From Pseudoscleropodium purum (taxonomy: Eukaryota; Streptophyta; Bryopsida; Hypnales; Brachytheciaceae): a stretch of DNA of 64,000 bases. The stretch lies in assembly GCA_963969395.1 (NCBI GenBank), contig OZ017799.1, positions 13,332,501 to 13,396,500 of the forward strand, in the 5' to 3' direction. Shown here piece after piece: positions 26,101 through 38,619 of this stretch. The notes below the pieces were generated by a model. The model was not told the origin of the DNA, made no database searches, and saw only the letters and a program-made list of their open reading frames with translations. A program made the translations under genes and the position numbers. Every line of letters begins with the position of its first letter. Positions within the stretch are counted from its first letter, which is position 1.

Positions 26101-26658
26101 AGGATTTCGGGACCAAAAATCAACGGACGCTCTATAATTTGCCGCCTCACGAGCAATAAATTAAAAAAATATGTCCACATATATATGAATTATCGATCTA
26201 CAGACACAGACCTGTCACAACCTTTCACTTACGCTCCGCAAACTACAAGAGCCGACCATATCATTTCCGTAAACAAACCAATCACATCGATAATTCCTCT
26301 TCCACAGTCGCAAAAGTCTTTCCACCAAATCGATCCCATAATAAATTCATCACAAATGCAAGTCCAACGGATCAAGCACACTCGAGCAACAACACACCTT
26401 CTTCCGACGACTTGCATCTTTCGCGCTCAGAAATTCCGCCCTGCACTGCCGGTTGTTATGCTCCCCGCAGTTGCCGTTGCTGTGCAAGCGTATGGAGACG
26501 TCCTGGTGCTGCTCCCCGGACGGCTGGCACTGAAACGACAAAACTGAGGCGTTGCTATTGTTGCTCGGCCTGGCTCCCGCAGCACCACCCCCACCCCTGC
26601 GGCGCTGATGTTGCTCGGCGTGCCCGTTCACGGTTGAAAGCGTATTGGAAGCTGCCAT
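23164..26658 (-). CDS. plant RING-finger protein with C-terminal NOT4-like C4C4 RING
   Basis: Three exons read on the minus strand: 26658-26398, 24958-24883 and 24221-23164, all with GT-AG borders and closing phases (0, then 1), giving 464 residues. Exon 1 is Gly/Ser/Asn/Gln-rich. Exon 2 encodes a basic segment, KLKQHKLDARREQWLSQ. Exon 3 is a long Ser-rich, probably disordered region with an acidic DDWESAFDAL motif (about 269-278) and then the RING at about 401-442: C-x2-C-x13-C-x-C-x4-C-x2-C-x10-C-x2-C, the all-cysteine C4C4 type known from NOT4 E3 ligases. Probable role: E3 ubiquitin ligase, substrate unknown. There is no RRM as in true NOT4. A second ATG 8 codons upstream (26682) is an alternative start; 26658 has the stronger AACATGG context. 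Exon 2's donor could also lie seven codon-neutral bases' distance away (CAAG at 24892) in the same phase. Confidence 0.85.
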
Positions 26659-26939
26659 GTTAAAACCACATTCCACCACCATACCCTAACCGCTTTCTTC
26701 TGCTCTTCTCTCTCCGCAAAAACAACGACCCCCTCTCGTCTCCGCAACGCACCGCAACGCACCACAACAGACAACAACAATCAAACCTCTCTCTCCCTCC
26801 CAACGCCACCAAAATCTCTCGTTCCGCACTCAAATCTTCGCCGCCTCCACACTAAATCCGGCGCCGTGAAAGCAGACCACAGGGAAATGTTGCGCTCTAT
26901 CTGTCTGGAATACTCACCAGCAGCACTTCGGTAATGAAA

Positions 26940-27340
26940 AAACTGAACTAGCGAGGCTTGAATAGCTTTCGAGGAAACCCTGAGGTCCGGGCCCTCAGAC
27001 AGACGCCACTATTACAGTCTCGAGCCATCTCGGATGCCGAGCCTGGAACCGGAGCTACCCCGAGGGTGAGGCCGGATTTGAGACGAGCCTGGGGCTTGTG
27101 GCGAACCCAGACCAAAGGGAGGTCCGACCTCCACGTGCCTCTTGGACGGCCAATCCGGGGAAAGCCGAACCACAGAGGCTCGGCCCACCCCAGCCGTGGA
27201 CGGTACCCGGGCTGTCTCGTCCACAGCCGCGCTCTACCCGCGTTGGCCGCTTTTGGCCGGGGCTGCCGCTTCGAGGCTCTCGGCCCTACCACCGAGCCTA
27301 CTCAGCCTTTCCCTCCAGGCAGTTTACTCCGTCTCAGTTA
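26940..27340. other. GC-rich, CpG-rich island upstream of the RING gene
   Basis: About 400 bp of strikingly GC-rich sequence with many CpGs (for example CCCCGAGGGTGAGGCCGG) bounded by ordinary AT-rich DNA, starting about 280 bp upstream of the RING start codon. Long open frames cross it in several phases, as expected from composition; none shows a family motif. It could be an unmethylated promoter island or a fragment of a GC-rich mobile element. Confidence 0.6.
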
Positions 27341-27927
27341 ACTGGAGCGAATTTCTTATTTTTACCCCTTTCTGTTTTTACCACAGAAAGATTTTTGCTT
27401 TTAGGAGAAAACAGTCGGCGTCTTCTGAAAAAGTAACCTGACCTACTTTGTTGTACTCCCTCTACAGGTTCCCTCCTAAAATGTACACCTTGTGAACATG
27501 AGAACCTTAGTTTCAATTTTAGATACACTCATAATTATCACTGTGAAAATTCATGGTCCATGAGAACTCATAGTTTGAATTCCAAAAATAGATTCAAAAT
27601 ATTTTTGAAATATTCTTTCAAAAGTCAAAATTCACAAAACTAAGATAATTTTAAAATAGGAATCATTCTATAAAATTGGGTTGTTTGTTTGTTTATATGT
27701 TTGTTTGTCATGTTGAGATCTCCCGGATTGTGTGTTCCCCGTTCGTGTGTTTGGTATCATCAGAAAGCCCTTAGCGAGGAGGGGTGCAGAGGCTTCGTTT
27801 CATGGCATTTTGACCTAGGGTGTGAAAGTTATTGAATTTTGAAATTTTTATGAATTAGAAAAATTAGAAAATTATTTTTTCTTTTTTTCACTGTGGCAAC
27901 AGCACGGGAAACACTAGTAATGTTTAA

Positions 27928-28324
27928 ACATCTAAAAGACTTATTTCTTGGGGGACAACACATGAAAGTTTGAACAGGTACCTACCAATTGAAACCTCAA
28001 TCTTTGATATGGATTTTTGAAATTTTTCTTTAGAATATGAGAATATATTAGATTTATTAAAATATAATTTTTATTTCAATCATTGCCTTTGAAGAAAAAG
28101 TTATGCCATTTAAAGCAAAAATAACCGAGCTACATGTGGTAGCAAAAAAAATTCATAAAACTCAAAGTGTGAAATTTTTTCTACACATTCTCATACAAGT
28201 CTTGTATAAGATCTCATAGTTGAATACACTAAAAAATTAGTTTTTTTTCATCATAGCTCTTTGTACTAGAAATGACAATTTTGAAGTGTTTTTTTGGTCA
28301 AATATAGTTATGAATCTTTAGAGG
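27928..28324. mobile_element. TTAA-flanked MITE-like element, family D copy 2 (internally deleted)
   Basis: The right end, TTTAGAGG then TTAA (28325-28328), matches copy 1. Near the left end, TTAA is followed by a degenerate ACATCTAAAAG. The interior retains the first and last parts of the family (AAAAAGTTATGCC; AGAAATGACAATTTTGAAG) but is only about 397 bp, so the middle is deleted. Confidence 0.5.
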
Positions 28325-28339
28325 TTAAAGATTGGATGT

Positions 28340-29415
28340 TCAAATTTTGAACAACAAATGAGTGCAAACAAGTCTCAAACCCTAAATTGCACAAAATCAT
28401 GATCTTCCAACCCATCTACTATTTGTCAATTCTATTGGATGTAATACACCTTTTCTATAGCATTACAAGTTCCCTTAGGTTCACGGGCTATGGGAATTCG
28501 GCCATAGCAATTGCCAAATGTGTCACAATGACTACCACATCAAATAACAATAAAAAAAAAATTATCATTTCTTTTTAATTAAAAAAATTGACAAGGTAGC
28601 ATTAATTCACAGCAAGGGCAATAGGCCTAAAATAGCCCTCTCTTGGCTTGAAATCTCTTCTAATGCATGTGTTCATTTGCTTACAATTATATAGTATAAA
28701 CCTTTTAAACCTTGCATTACAAATGTATTATCGTTCAAGTGGTATATTTTTATTCAACCCATCAAAAACAACTTCAATAAAAAAAATATTCTAAAATCTT
28801 AAGAAATTAGTGTATTTAGAAATTTAGAAATTGAACTTGAGAGGAATAAAAAGTTTGTGAAAGTTACACATATTCAATCTATAATCTAATTTAGTAAGAA
28901 TTAGAAGTTTTATTTAAAATTATTGGTACTAATGGTAGTAGATCTAACCATATGGTTACAATCTATGGATCATATTTTACAACTCTTGTATAAAAATTAT
29001 TCTTAAATTATTTTTTTAATTACATATTATAACATATTAGCCTATAAAATTTTGGATATCTAAAATACTCCCAATCCAAAAAGAGTTTATCGAGTAAATT
29101 AGTATTCACAATGTAGACCTCTACCTTTTTTAATGTAAAATAAAACCATATAGAAACCAAAAAAAATTATTGTTTTAATGCAATGAATAGTAATTATTTA
29201 AATATAATATTATTATTATCAATTTAGATGAATATTATATACATTTTAAATGCACTTTTGTTGAATTTGGAGAGACCCTTTTTGCTCTTTGAAGCTCTTT
29301 AGACAACTTAATTCTAATGTTTGCTTATATGTGAAAAAGAATTTAAATTATTTGTAAAGAATTAGACAAAGGTTTCCTTTGTATTTTGGAGGCATATTGT
29401 GAGCGACCTCATTGG
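28340..29415. other. AT-rich intergenic DNA, no gene seen
   Basis: No gene, RNA or element ends recognised. Confidence 0.5.
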
Positions 29416-29419
29416 CTCA

Positions 29420-29915
29420 CAACTTAAAATTAAAGAAAATTAGATACTTTAGATGAAATTACAAGTTAGGAATCATTAGTTGTTTGAATTTAAGCTATAA
29501 TCATGAACTAATGATTTTTTTAATGGATAGGAATGTAGATTCTATAACAAAGGTATGAACTTTAGAAATTGCAATTATGCAAAAATGATGTAGAAAGTTA
29601 AGAGAAAAAATAGAAATCTTAAATAAAAATGACATTATGGAAAAAAGTGAATTTAGTTAAAGTAGCCAAATGGTTAAATGTAGAGAAATTGAAAACAAAA
29701 CACTACATGAAGAAAATTGCATAAAATGAATTGGAAATTAAAAATGCAAATACAAAAAATACAATACAAATTAATTGAGTTTGAACAACTAATAGAATAC
29801 TAACATCATGGAAGGCACTCTAAAATGGCGAAAAAATAGTAAATTAGTGGGATTTACATTAAAGTGCAAATTTTAGTACATTAGTATAGGGATGAAATTT
29901 TAATGGACGAATCTT
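29420..29915. repeat. dispersed repeat family E, copy 2
   Basis: Diverged copy of 11085-11665 in the same orientation (shared TATAATCATGA.CTAATGA, AATTATGCAAAAATGA, AAATGTAGAGAAATTGAAA and others). Its right end abuts the TTAA of family D copy 3. Confidence 0.65.
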
Positions 29916-29918
29916 TAA

Positions 29919-30845
29919 TCCCTAAAGTCCCATTGTCCCCTTGGGAGACAAAATGGATTTTGGGCAAGCTCCTACGGACTCAATATTTGTCATGATTTTT
30001 TGAATTTTTTGGTGAAGATAAAAAAACATATTAGCTTTCCAAAAATATAATTTTTTTTATTTCAATTGGAGCCGAGGAGCAAAGTTATGGCATTGAAGTC
30101 CTTTTTTTAGTTCAACGGGTAGAAAAAAAACTTTAAAAAACTTTAAAAAAACTTTTTCAAATTTTATATTGTATAGACTATATTCTATATACATGGGAAG
30201 ATTTGATTTATTCCATTTGGATTTGTTATATGAAAGTTATAGACAATCTTGTTTTGGGGGCAATTAAAGAATGTTCTTGAAAAAATAACTTGTAGGATTC
30301 ATTTTTGACCTCGATTTTCACAAGTTTTAAAAAAAAAGGTTTTCCAAGGTTAAAATCTCTTGCTAGAACAATCTCACCATTAAGATTAGTGTATTTCAAT
30401 TCCATCTTAGAGCTATTAACAATTTAGATTTTCTTTCATTCTTGAACCTACTTCTACTTAACAATTTTTTTAATGAGTGAAAATTAAATGATTATTTTTT
30501 AATATTTTTTTCCTAGAGCCTCAATTTAATTTCTTATTGTATAAAATTTTTAATACAAAATCAGTAGAGCAAAAAGTATAAGTTATGAAGGTTCAAAACC
30601 AAAAATTGTAGTTGAGCAAGGTCTAAAAAAATTTGCTTCCTTTATTTTAAATGCAATATCTTGCAATCTACAAGGTCAAAATTTGTAAAATTTCTTCCAC
30701 ACATTTTTATACTAGTACAAGATCCAATAGTTAGATGTGCCAAAAAGATATTAAAATTTTTTATTTTGTTCTTTGCTCTAGAAATGGCAATTTGAGTGGT
30801 TTTTAAAGGAAAAGAGGCCTTAGGACTTTACTATATAATTAGGGA
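29919..30845. mobile_element. TTAA-flanked MITE-like element, family D copy 3
   Basis: A 927-bp non-coding unit with TTAA on both sides (29915-29918 and 30846-30849). Its left end is TCCCTAAAG and its right end, inverted, AATTAGGGA. The interior aligns with copies 1 and 4. Confidence 0.65.
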
Positions 30846-30849
30846 TTAA

Positions 30850-32135
30850 ATGAATGGCTCCTAATGTAGAAGACTAGGGTTAGAAACTTGCTTCTCTCTT
30901 GCTTTTTCTTATTCTCTTTCCCTACAGGTGTGTGTTTTGAGGTATGTTTGTAGAAATTGGTTGAGGGGTGGAAGAACAAAAAGTGTTAGTAAGAGATGTA
31001 GGATAGGATGAGTAGGAAATTTTGCCAAATAGGCTTGACATAATTCCCTAGCCTCCATGGCTGAAGTTAGAGTTAGGAAATAGATTCTAGATTAGAGTAG
31101 CAACTTTGGAGGGTAAAATAAAAAGATTACAATAAATTTGAAGATGAAACTTAGTTGGTTTTTCAAAAAGCCTAATTTTGCATCATTTTGAGCAAGAATG
31201 AAGATTTGGCATCCGTTTTAGTGCAAGGAATTATGCTACCAACTTTGAGCAAGATGGTCAACTATGACAGATGAGATGAAGAGGATAGTAGTATAAAAGG
31301 AATTGAAATTTGGGGAGTGCTGTATTAGCAAGTCAACTTTCTAAGAAGCCAAGGCTTGCCCAAATTGAAGCAAAAATGGAGAGTGGGTGGCCATTTAGTG
31401 CAATGAGTTTGTTGCCAACTTTAAGCAAGATGGTGAACTTTGACAGATGAGATCAAGACAACAATAATAAGAAAGGAACTAAATTTTTCAAAGATGATAG
31501 ATCGGCAAGTCATATTTTTGAGAAGCCAAGGCTTGCCCAAATTAAAGCAAAGATGAAGAATGGTCAACTATTTTAGTGCAAAGGGATCTACTACCTCTAA
31601 ATTTAAGCAATGACTTTGAGGTTATGTCATCATTTGGCATTTGATAAACACACTTGTTTAGGATTAGATGTGTTGCCTTTGAATTTTGCATGGCTATCAA
31701 AACATTAATAAGTGAATTACTCACTAAAAAAAATCTAAAGTGAAGGATTATCCTTTAAATCATATAACATTCTGGTTCATGAAATGGAATCTTTTGATTG
31801 TATGTGAATGAGTATAGTGCAATAATTGTGTGTTTACACATTTCTAAGGAATCATAACTCAAATCCAATTGTTTGAGGGAAAGAAATAATTTGATTGAAT
31901 ACAACACAAGAAAAACAAGTCCAAAATGACAGGGTTTTAATACAAAATTGTCTGAAACAACAATGAGCATGTATTGGCAATGCAAAACTGTCAATTGACC
32001 AAAAAAATATCAAAGAAATTTTGTGAGATTGGAAGGTAGAGAAGTAGTCTTTATAGTGAAATATATTGTCCATCAAAAATCCTCAAAAACTATAGAATAA
32101 TTTGAAGAAGAGTGCTTGACCGCTCATTGTCAAAA
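30850..32135. other. AT-rich intergenic DNA with a local duplicated motif
   Basis: Around 31180-31600 a segment occurs about three times, diverged: motifs like GCAAGATGGTCAACTATGACAG and AAGCCAAGGCTTGCCCAAATT recur near 31250/31430 and 31350/31530. No gene is seen. Confidence 0.45.
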
Positions 32136-32139
32136 CATA

Positions 32140-32592
32140 GGAATATTGTTCAAAGTGGAATTTTAAATCTCATTTAGACATAGTATAATACATTTTTTTT
32201 CAGAAAACTTTGATTGAACTAAAAGAAGTTGGGAAATCAATTTAAGTTTAATTTCCAATAAATTGTTTCAAATTTTGAGCCTCTAATCAAAAGTTATGAA
32301 CAAAATTCAAAGAGGATTTGGAAGCTACTATAGGGACATTCTTTTTTTACACTTTCAATCATTGTCTCTAAACTTTGTCCATAACTTTTGGTTGAAGGAT
32401 CTAAATCTGAAATGGATTTCTAAAGGTGAAACTTAAATCAATTTTTCAACTTTTTTTGCTTCAAAATTTTCTGAAAAATGTATTGTACTATACCTAAATT
32501 AGGTCTAAAATTTCACTTTGAACAAAAATTTTGCTTTTGAGTTAAATTTAAATGGTTGAGATCTTACTAATCCTAATTTATATATCCCATAT
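32140..32592. repeat. foldback element, copy 3
   Basis: The left arm with GTTCAAAGTGGAATTTTAAA, TTTAGACATAGTATAATACA pairs with the right arm TGTATTGTACTATACCTAAA, AATTTCACTTTGAAC. The core AAAAGTTATGAACAAA and TTGTCCATAACTTTTGGTTG is shared with the copies at 3765 and 6253. The right end (CTAATTTATATATCCCA) matches copy 2; the left outer arm is degraded. Confidence 0.7.
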
Positions 32593-33330
32593 GAATTGTT
32601 GTACCTACTACTATTTTCAATTATAAAGAACTTACCTTCTCTTCTTAACTCACTTGCAATAAAAGGCATTCAAAGGTATGTTTTTTAGTTGTTGAATTTG
32701 TTTGATGTTTTTAAATATAAAGCTAAATTTTGATTTGTAATATTTTTAAGTGATAAAACTTAATTAATTGGTTGTTTAGAAACAATGTTGCAAAGTTAGA
32801 CCATGAGCCTACAATCATCAATTTTCTTGACAATGTAAATGAAAGCCAAGTTGAAAAGGTCTTCTAAAGGTCTCAAATTTCCTCTATTGTGACAAAATTT
32901 GACCAAATTCTATCAAAACTAACAAATAAATGACATAATTCTATCAATTGTATATCTAAATCAACACATCCAAATTGACAAAGCATTTGACAACACTCTG
33001 TCAAATTTATGTCACTATTGACATAATCCTTCTTGTAGTAGAAAAAAACTACGCAATTGGTACACTTATGATGTTTCTTATGTTTTTTTAGGAGTCTTAA
33101 GATAGTATCTAGAAATAGTAAATAGAATTGTATTTGGAAAATTCATTGCTTAGAAGGCTAGGTAGTAAACCTTTTCCTGTAAACTCTTCTAGAGGTGTTT
33201 TTCCCATCATAGTGAAAAACACTCATACACATTAAATCTATAACTTTTAAACTTTTTCTTGGTATAATTATTTGAATTTATGTGTGAACTTGTGTAAGAG
33301 AACCTTATGCAAAAATTTCTTTCTAAGGTA

Positions 33331-33411
33331 CTCCCTTTGTCTCAAAATAAGATTAGTCTTTTGTATGTAAAATTCAATGGAAATACCGGTCTTATTTTGA
33401 GATAGAAAGAG
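33331..33411. mobile_element. Stowaway-like MITE, 81 bp
   Basis: The terminal inverted repeats start CTCCCTTTGTCTCAAAATAA, with the complement TTATTTTGAGATAGAAAGAG at the right end, and the element is flanked by TA on both sides (33329-33330, 33412-33413). CTCCCTCYGT ends and a TA target site are the hallmark of Stowaway (Tc1/mariner-derived) MITEs. Confidence 0.85.
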
Positions 33412-36400
33412 TACATTTATTTGAATTTATCATCCTATGATATCTTTATTGTTGTAGAATTTCATCTTTAGATGAAAAACTTGAAAGAATATACAACCAT
33501 TGACATTGATTTTAGAAAGGAAATATTGATGAAGTTGATTGTAGGATAATGCTAGATAAGCAATGATTAAGGTTTTACTCTAGAAATAGAGGTCCTAAGC
33601 AACAAGAAGTCAAACCACAATTATTAATTTGGCAAATTCAAAAATTGGAATTTTTTTAATTCAACAAAGCAACAAGAAGATGATCAACAAAGTTTGTATG
33701 GGCATCACAATTCACTATTCACTTATTGACATGGAAATTGACATGTCTCATTCCATCTACAAAAAACCTTGGTCAATTCAACTAGATGGTAATATAATTT
33801 TTTTTGAGGAAAATGAAAAAGAAAATATTGATTGATTTAGTGCATGTGAAGATAAGGTAGCAAAAGTTTATATAATCATATTCCACATGGCGGGCTTTGA
33901 TTGAAAAATCTAAATCTATAACATCACCTATCTTCTTTCATCTCTCATCACCAATGTACTTGATTTTATAGAAAGGATTTGAAATCTTATTTTTTGAAAA
34001 TAATGTTGTAAATTATGTCTTGATGGTACAAAAAGGTTTTAAGGTTTTGGCGATATTTAGGAGTTTTTATTCTCTCTCTGCATTCCCCCTTTTTATGGTT
34101 TTTTCTCAATGTTTCAAACAATATAATTTTGTTACTTTTTGTGTATTGTTTTAGTAAATTTTTGTGACTACTAGCATAATGTTTCACTACAATTTTGTAG
34201 GTTTTATTGATAGATATTATTCTCATATCTACTTTCCTTTCTTAATTATAATCACACCACTCAGGGTTTTGTCACTTAAGAGTTAAGATTCAATGTTTTA
34301 GCACAATTCAATGATAATTACCTTGATGTTTCATCTCAATTTTGTAGAATGTACTACTAAATTGGCCTTGATATGGTCTTATTCACCCTACATCCTTTAA
34401 AGAAAACTCTTAGTTCAAACTATGGATATCAATCAAAAGTGAAGGGTTAAATCAAAGAAGAATTGACTCAAAGACTTAGACCCCTAAGATTTTTCTCTAA
34501 AAGAAACAAAATAGTCATAGATAAATCAAAAAGAGAATTGAAGAATTCATGACTTGTGACAATTGCTTGAAGATAAAGAACATTTTAAATATTTCTAGTA
34601 AATGGTACAAGAAGTAAGACAAGAAGTAGTACCAACAACATCTATAGATGTGATGCTATAATATGTGAATTCTAGAATACCAAGATTGTGTTTTTTTACA
34701 TCTACAAGCTTTAGCTACCTTTAATATTTAAGCATTAACTTATTGAAATTTTGAATGTTTTTGCTTACATCCTTGTATACATATGTTATGTATTTCAATT
34801 TTATAATAGTAGTTTTAAAGAAGCTTCCTTCTATGACTTCAAGTATTATTCTAGGTGAATGAGAAGTTTAGTGGATAAAGCATCACCTAAAAGAAATTTA
34901 TTCATCATTAAGAATTTCAACCAAAGGTGCTTAGGAATTAGAAAATGGTACATCTAGATTTTTTCATTCATGAATTTTATACTCAATGCATTCCTTTTTG
35001 ACATAAATGTGGAGCAAAGCCATTCACAAGTATCTCTATGTAAGCCAAGATACTCATTCATCTATCAAATTTTACCATGGATATATGAAGCAAAGACAAG
35101 CTTTGTATAAATAAATGTTGAAGTCAAAGAGGTTTGATTGGTTAGTTTAGATGTTTATCAAAAGACCTTATATGATATTATTGGTTTATGAACTTTTTAA
35201 AACAAGCTATTGTTTGTTCTTGGTTCACTCTTGGAATAAACTCCAAGTTCAAAATTTAAAAAACAAAACAAAAACAAAAACACTTTCTGAAACAAAGTAG
35301 TCACCTAAAAATCCAACATTCAAAATGTTTCAAAAGTTGGGCTCATCCATAATATGGTTCTCAAGAATAAGTCAATATTAGTGATTGATGTCTTCTTCTC
35401 AACCACCACTTTTGAGCCAATAGTTGAATTTCATAAAAAAAAAATGGTTTAGATGTAAAGTATCATATCTATCATCCAAACACAATATGAACATCTTCTA
35501 AATGTAGTAGAGTATGTGTAGTGCACATATGCAAGTACATTTTGCAGTCAATAAACATTTTGATAGGGTTGGATGATCAACAATTCATCTAAGTTTGTCA
35601 ATCTTTCTCTAAATTAGTAAATGATGGAAATTAAATTATGCCTTCAGCTCGTCTAAAGGATGCAACTATGGTTGTCTTCACTCTTCTAAACAATCCCATC
35701 AATTAGCATTTGGCATCATAAATTACTATATTACAAGGAAATATTTGTGTTAAAAGGAAAAAGAAAATATTATTTATTGCTTTCATGGCCTTGTTCCAAT
35801 TTGAATATTACTTATTTGTTAAAATGATCTTTCTTTGTATTTGAGAATAACTGTATAATTGAAGCTTATATTGATTTTGGATCATTTGACCTCACTTTGT
35901 GGCTTGTAAAATAATGTTGAATAAGACTGAATTACAAGGTGCCTACAAAAACAAACAAAGTTTCCTATATACCTTGTTATCATGCATATTTGCCTCCAAC
36001 CAAGTGGATGTGGCAAATACGAAAAGTCATAGGGAGAAAAGTGCCCGAGTCCAAAACTAGATTTAGTTTAGACTGTAGCACAAACATATGTGCTAGAATA
36101 AGCAAAAAAAACTATGGACAAGTCAAAAGCACTTATTTGTAAGCCAGGAATTATTGATTAATGTTTTTGTTGTCTCATTAATCAACGTGAAAGCTTAGAA
36201 AATTTCATCCACATTCCTTTTGAACTCAAAACTTCACATCATTAATCAATATTTACTACAACATAAGTGGCTAATGATGCACACTTCTTGTATCACTTAA
36301 ATTGTTCTACCTTTATACATGTCAAATTAAGCTTGATTTACCTTTCTTCACCTTATTCCTTACACTTTGCTTAATTTCCATTGCACCTAGTATCGCTTCA

Positions 36401-36435
36401 CCTTATTATTATTGCATCATTAGAATGAAACAATA

Positions 36436-36436
<1 letters not shown>

Positions 36437-36478
<42 letters not shown>
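36437..36478. repeat. (TA)n microsatellite
   Basis: About 20 TA units. Confidence 0.95.
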
Positions 36479-36481
<3 letters not shown>

Positions 36482-37702
36482 CTCAAAGATTGATCTATTT
36501 TGACTACTTTTCGTAGAACAATATTGCTTATTGCCAATGGAACTTGAACAATCTTAAGATTGTGGTGAAGTTTGTTCATCAAGCTTGACATTATCACCAA
36601 TAACAATGAGCATAAGATTGATCTATAGGTTGGATAGATCATTCTATAGTTCCATTATTGAACTATTGTTGTTTTAGGAATGCCATTGTAATTGATGCCA
36701 ATTTTCTTAGCAATTATGAAAATAAATTAATCATTTACAATAGAATCATTTGATTGTTACATGTATGGATCCCTAATTTTTTCCAATGGTTAAAATTAGT
36801 GTATGCAATGTAGCATAATGACAAATTTTGGAACTTGTGCCCCATATTGATTTCTAGATGCTACTACAAAAGAAAGAATAAGAAAATTGCATCAATTTAG
36901 TAAATTTTTGAAAATATTTGGGAATACAATGTGCATTCTATAACACCATCAATGACCATCATTTGATATTGTTGTGTATATGGTATAAATACAAACACTT
37001 TTAGTATAGGGAGTTATATCCAAAGTCCTAGTTTTTATAATCATTAGACCACCTAATATTTGATTTTTAAGAAAACAACTTGTTCTAAAATTAAGCCAAG
37101 CCTAATACACTTTAATGTGGAGATGACACATGCTATATTATTTTATCTACAACCAACCAATGACAAACTTGGATAAGTCAATTTTGTACTTCAATCTTGC
37201 GTACATTTGATTTGTGCCAAAAAATATACTACAATAATGTCCTATTCTCTAGTCTTGCAACTTTCAAATACAAATACATATGGTGAAAATTGCACTAATG
37301 AATTTTTCATGATTTTTAAGGGCAATTTTTGACTATGTCAAGGGATATCATATTGGACCTTTACATCTATGTAGTGGAGACAAAACTCATGAGTTGATTG
37401 CAACTCAAAGTGTCAAGAGTTTGAAATACAGATTACATATATACTTTTCTTTCTATCTTTCTCTCTTGAATAATGTTTTGATTTTTACAAGTCCAAAATG
37501 CTATTTTAAAAGAATAAAGAAAAAAATGCTCAAAATCTCAATGATTTTCTTTAGGTGACCAAAAAACCTCATCCCAATTTGACATTTTGTGAAGTATAAG
37601 CATTTTCAAGTATGCAAAAAGGTCATACTAAAGCACAATGCCAACTACATGAAGTTTACATGAAGTTTCTTTTAGGAATTTAAACATTCACCAAATCTTT
37701 AA

Positions 37703-38619
37703 CCCCTAAAGGACTAGCTTGCGTTGTTTGGCTATATACCAATTTGGGGTAGGTATGTGTGATTGGAGATTTTTATATTTTGGCTCAAATTTTAGTAAAA
37801 GGTGGGAACAAAGAATATCTTTCATATGCACTAAATTTCATAACATTTAGAAATATGAGTCAAAAGTTATGGCCTAATATGTTACGGCTTTTTCATAAAT
37901 GGGCAGTTTGGGTAGATCAAGAAAAATCACTTTTTCAGAATTAATATTTGAAATTGGTTTTCTATATATACATGGAAAGCTTTGAATCATTCCATTTTGA
38001 TCAATGAGTCAAAAGTTATGAGAATTTTTTGTTTGCGGGCAATTATAGATTTTCTACTCTAAAATAGAATTTGAAGTCCTTTATTTTACTTATTTTTCAA
38101 TATTTTTGGAAAAAAATAAAATCATAGGATGTAGATTGTTTGTTACAACATTGCAACCATTGGGATTGGGATTTTTCAATTCCAATAGTTAAATTTAAAT
38201 TTTTAAACAATTTTGTATATTGAATCATTCTCTACTGCTATCTACTATCTATTTTTCCGTATATGTTGTACAATTCTAAATGATCTGAATTTTTTTGAAG
38301 CATGTAGACAACTTGTCTAGGAAAAAGAATCTAAAGAAGTACCACCATTTGAAACATTTTTTAATAGAAAAGTAAGCTTGTAAAGTACAACTGCCCTGTT
38401 TTTTGCAAGGCCAAAAGAATGATTCTAGTGAATTTGAATGCTCATATCTTGCAATCCACGAAGTGGAAATTTCTGAAATTTTTACCACATGTTTTCAAGT
38501 CAGCAAACTACAAGATCGTAGGATTATATGTGTAAAAAAACTCAAAAATTTGGTACTTGAATTGAAAACAACAATTTTTGAGCATTTTTAGTGAAAACAT
38601 AATCATAGAACTTTAGGGG
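37703..38619. mobile_element. TTAA-flanked MITE-like element, family D copy 4 (best ends)
   Basis: A 917-bp non-coding unit with perfect 9-bp inverted ends, CCCCTAAAG and CTTTAGGGG, and TTAA on both sides (37699-37702 and 38620-38623). The interior matches copies 1 and 3 (GGAAAGCTTTGAATCATTCC, TCAAAAGTTATGAG, TATCTTGCAATCCACG, CACATGTTTTCAA). It contains no open frame resembling a transposase. Confidence 0.7.

Noticed and set aside
26948..27441. Long overlapping frames on both strands in the GC-rich island
   Set aside because: Open frames in many phases are expected in GC-rich DNA; none shows a conserved motif.
27452..27480. CTCCCTCTACAGG near 27452 as a fourth Stowaway-like MITE
   Set aside because: Only one end-like motif; no matching inverted end found.
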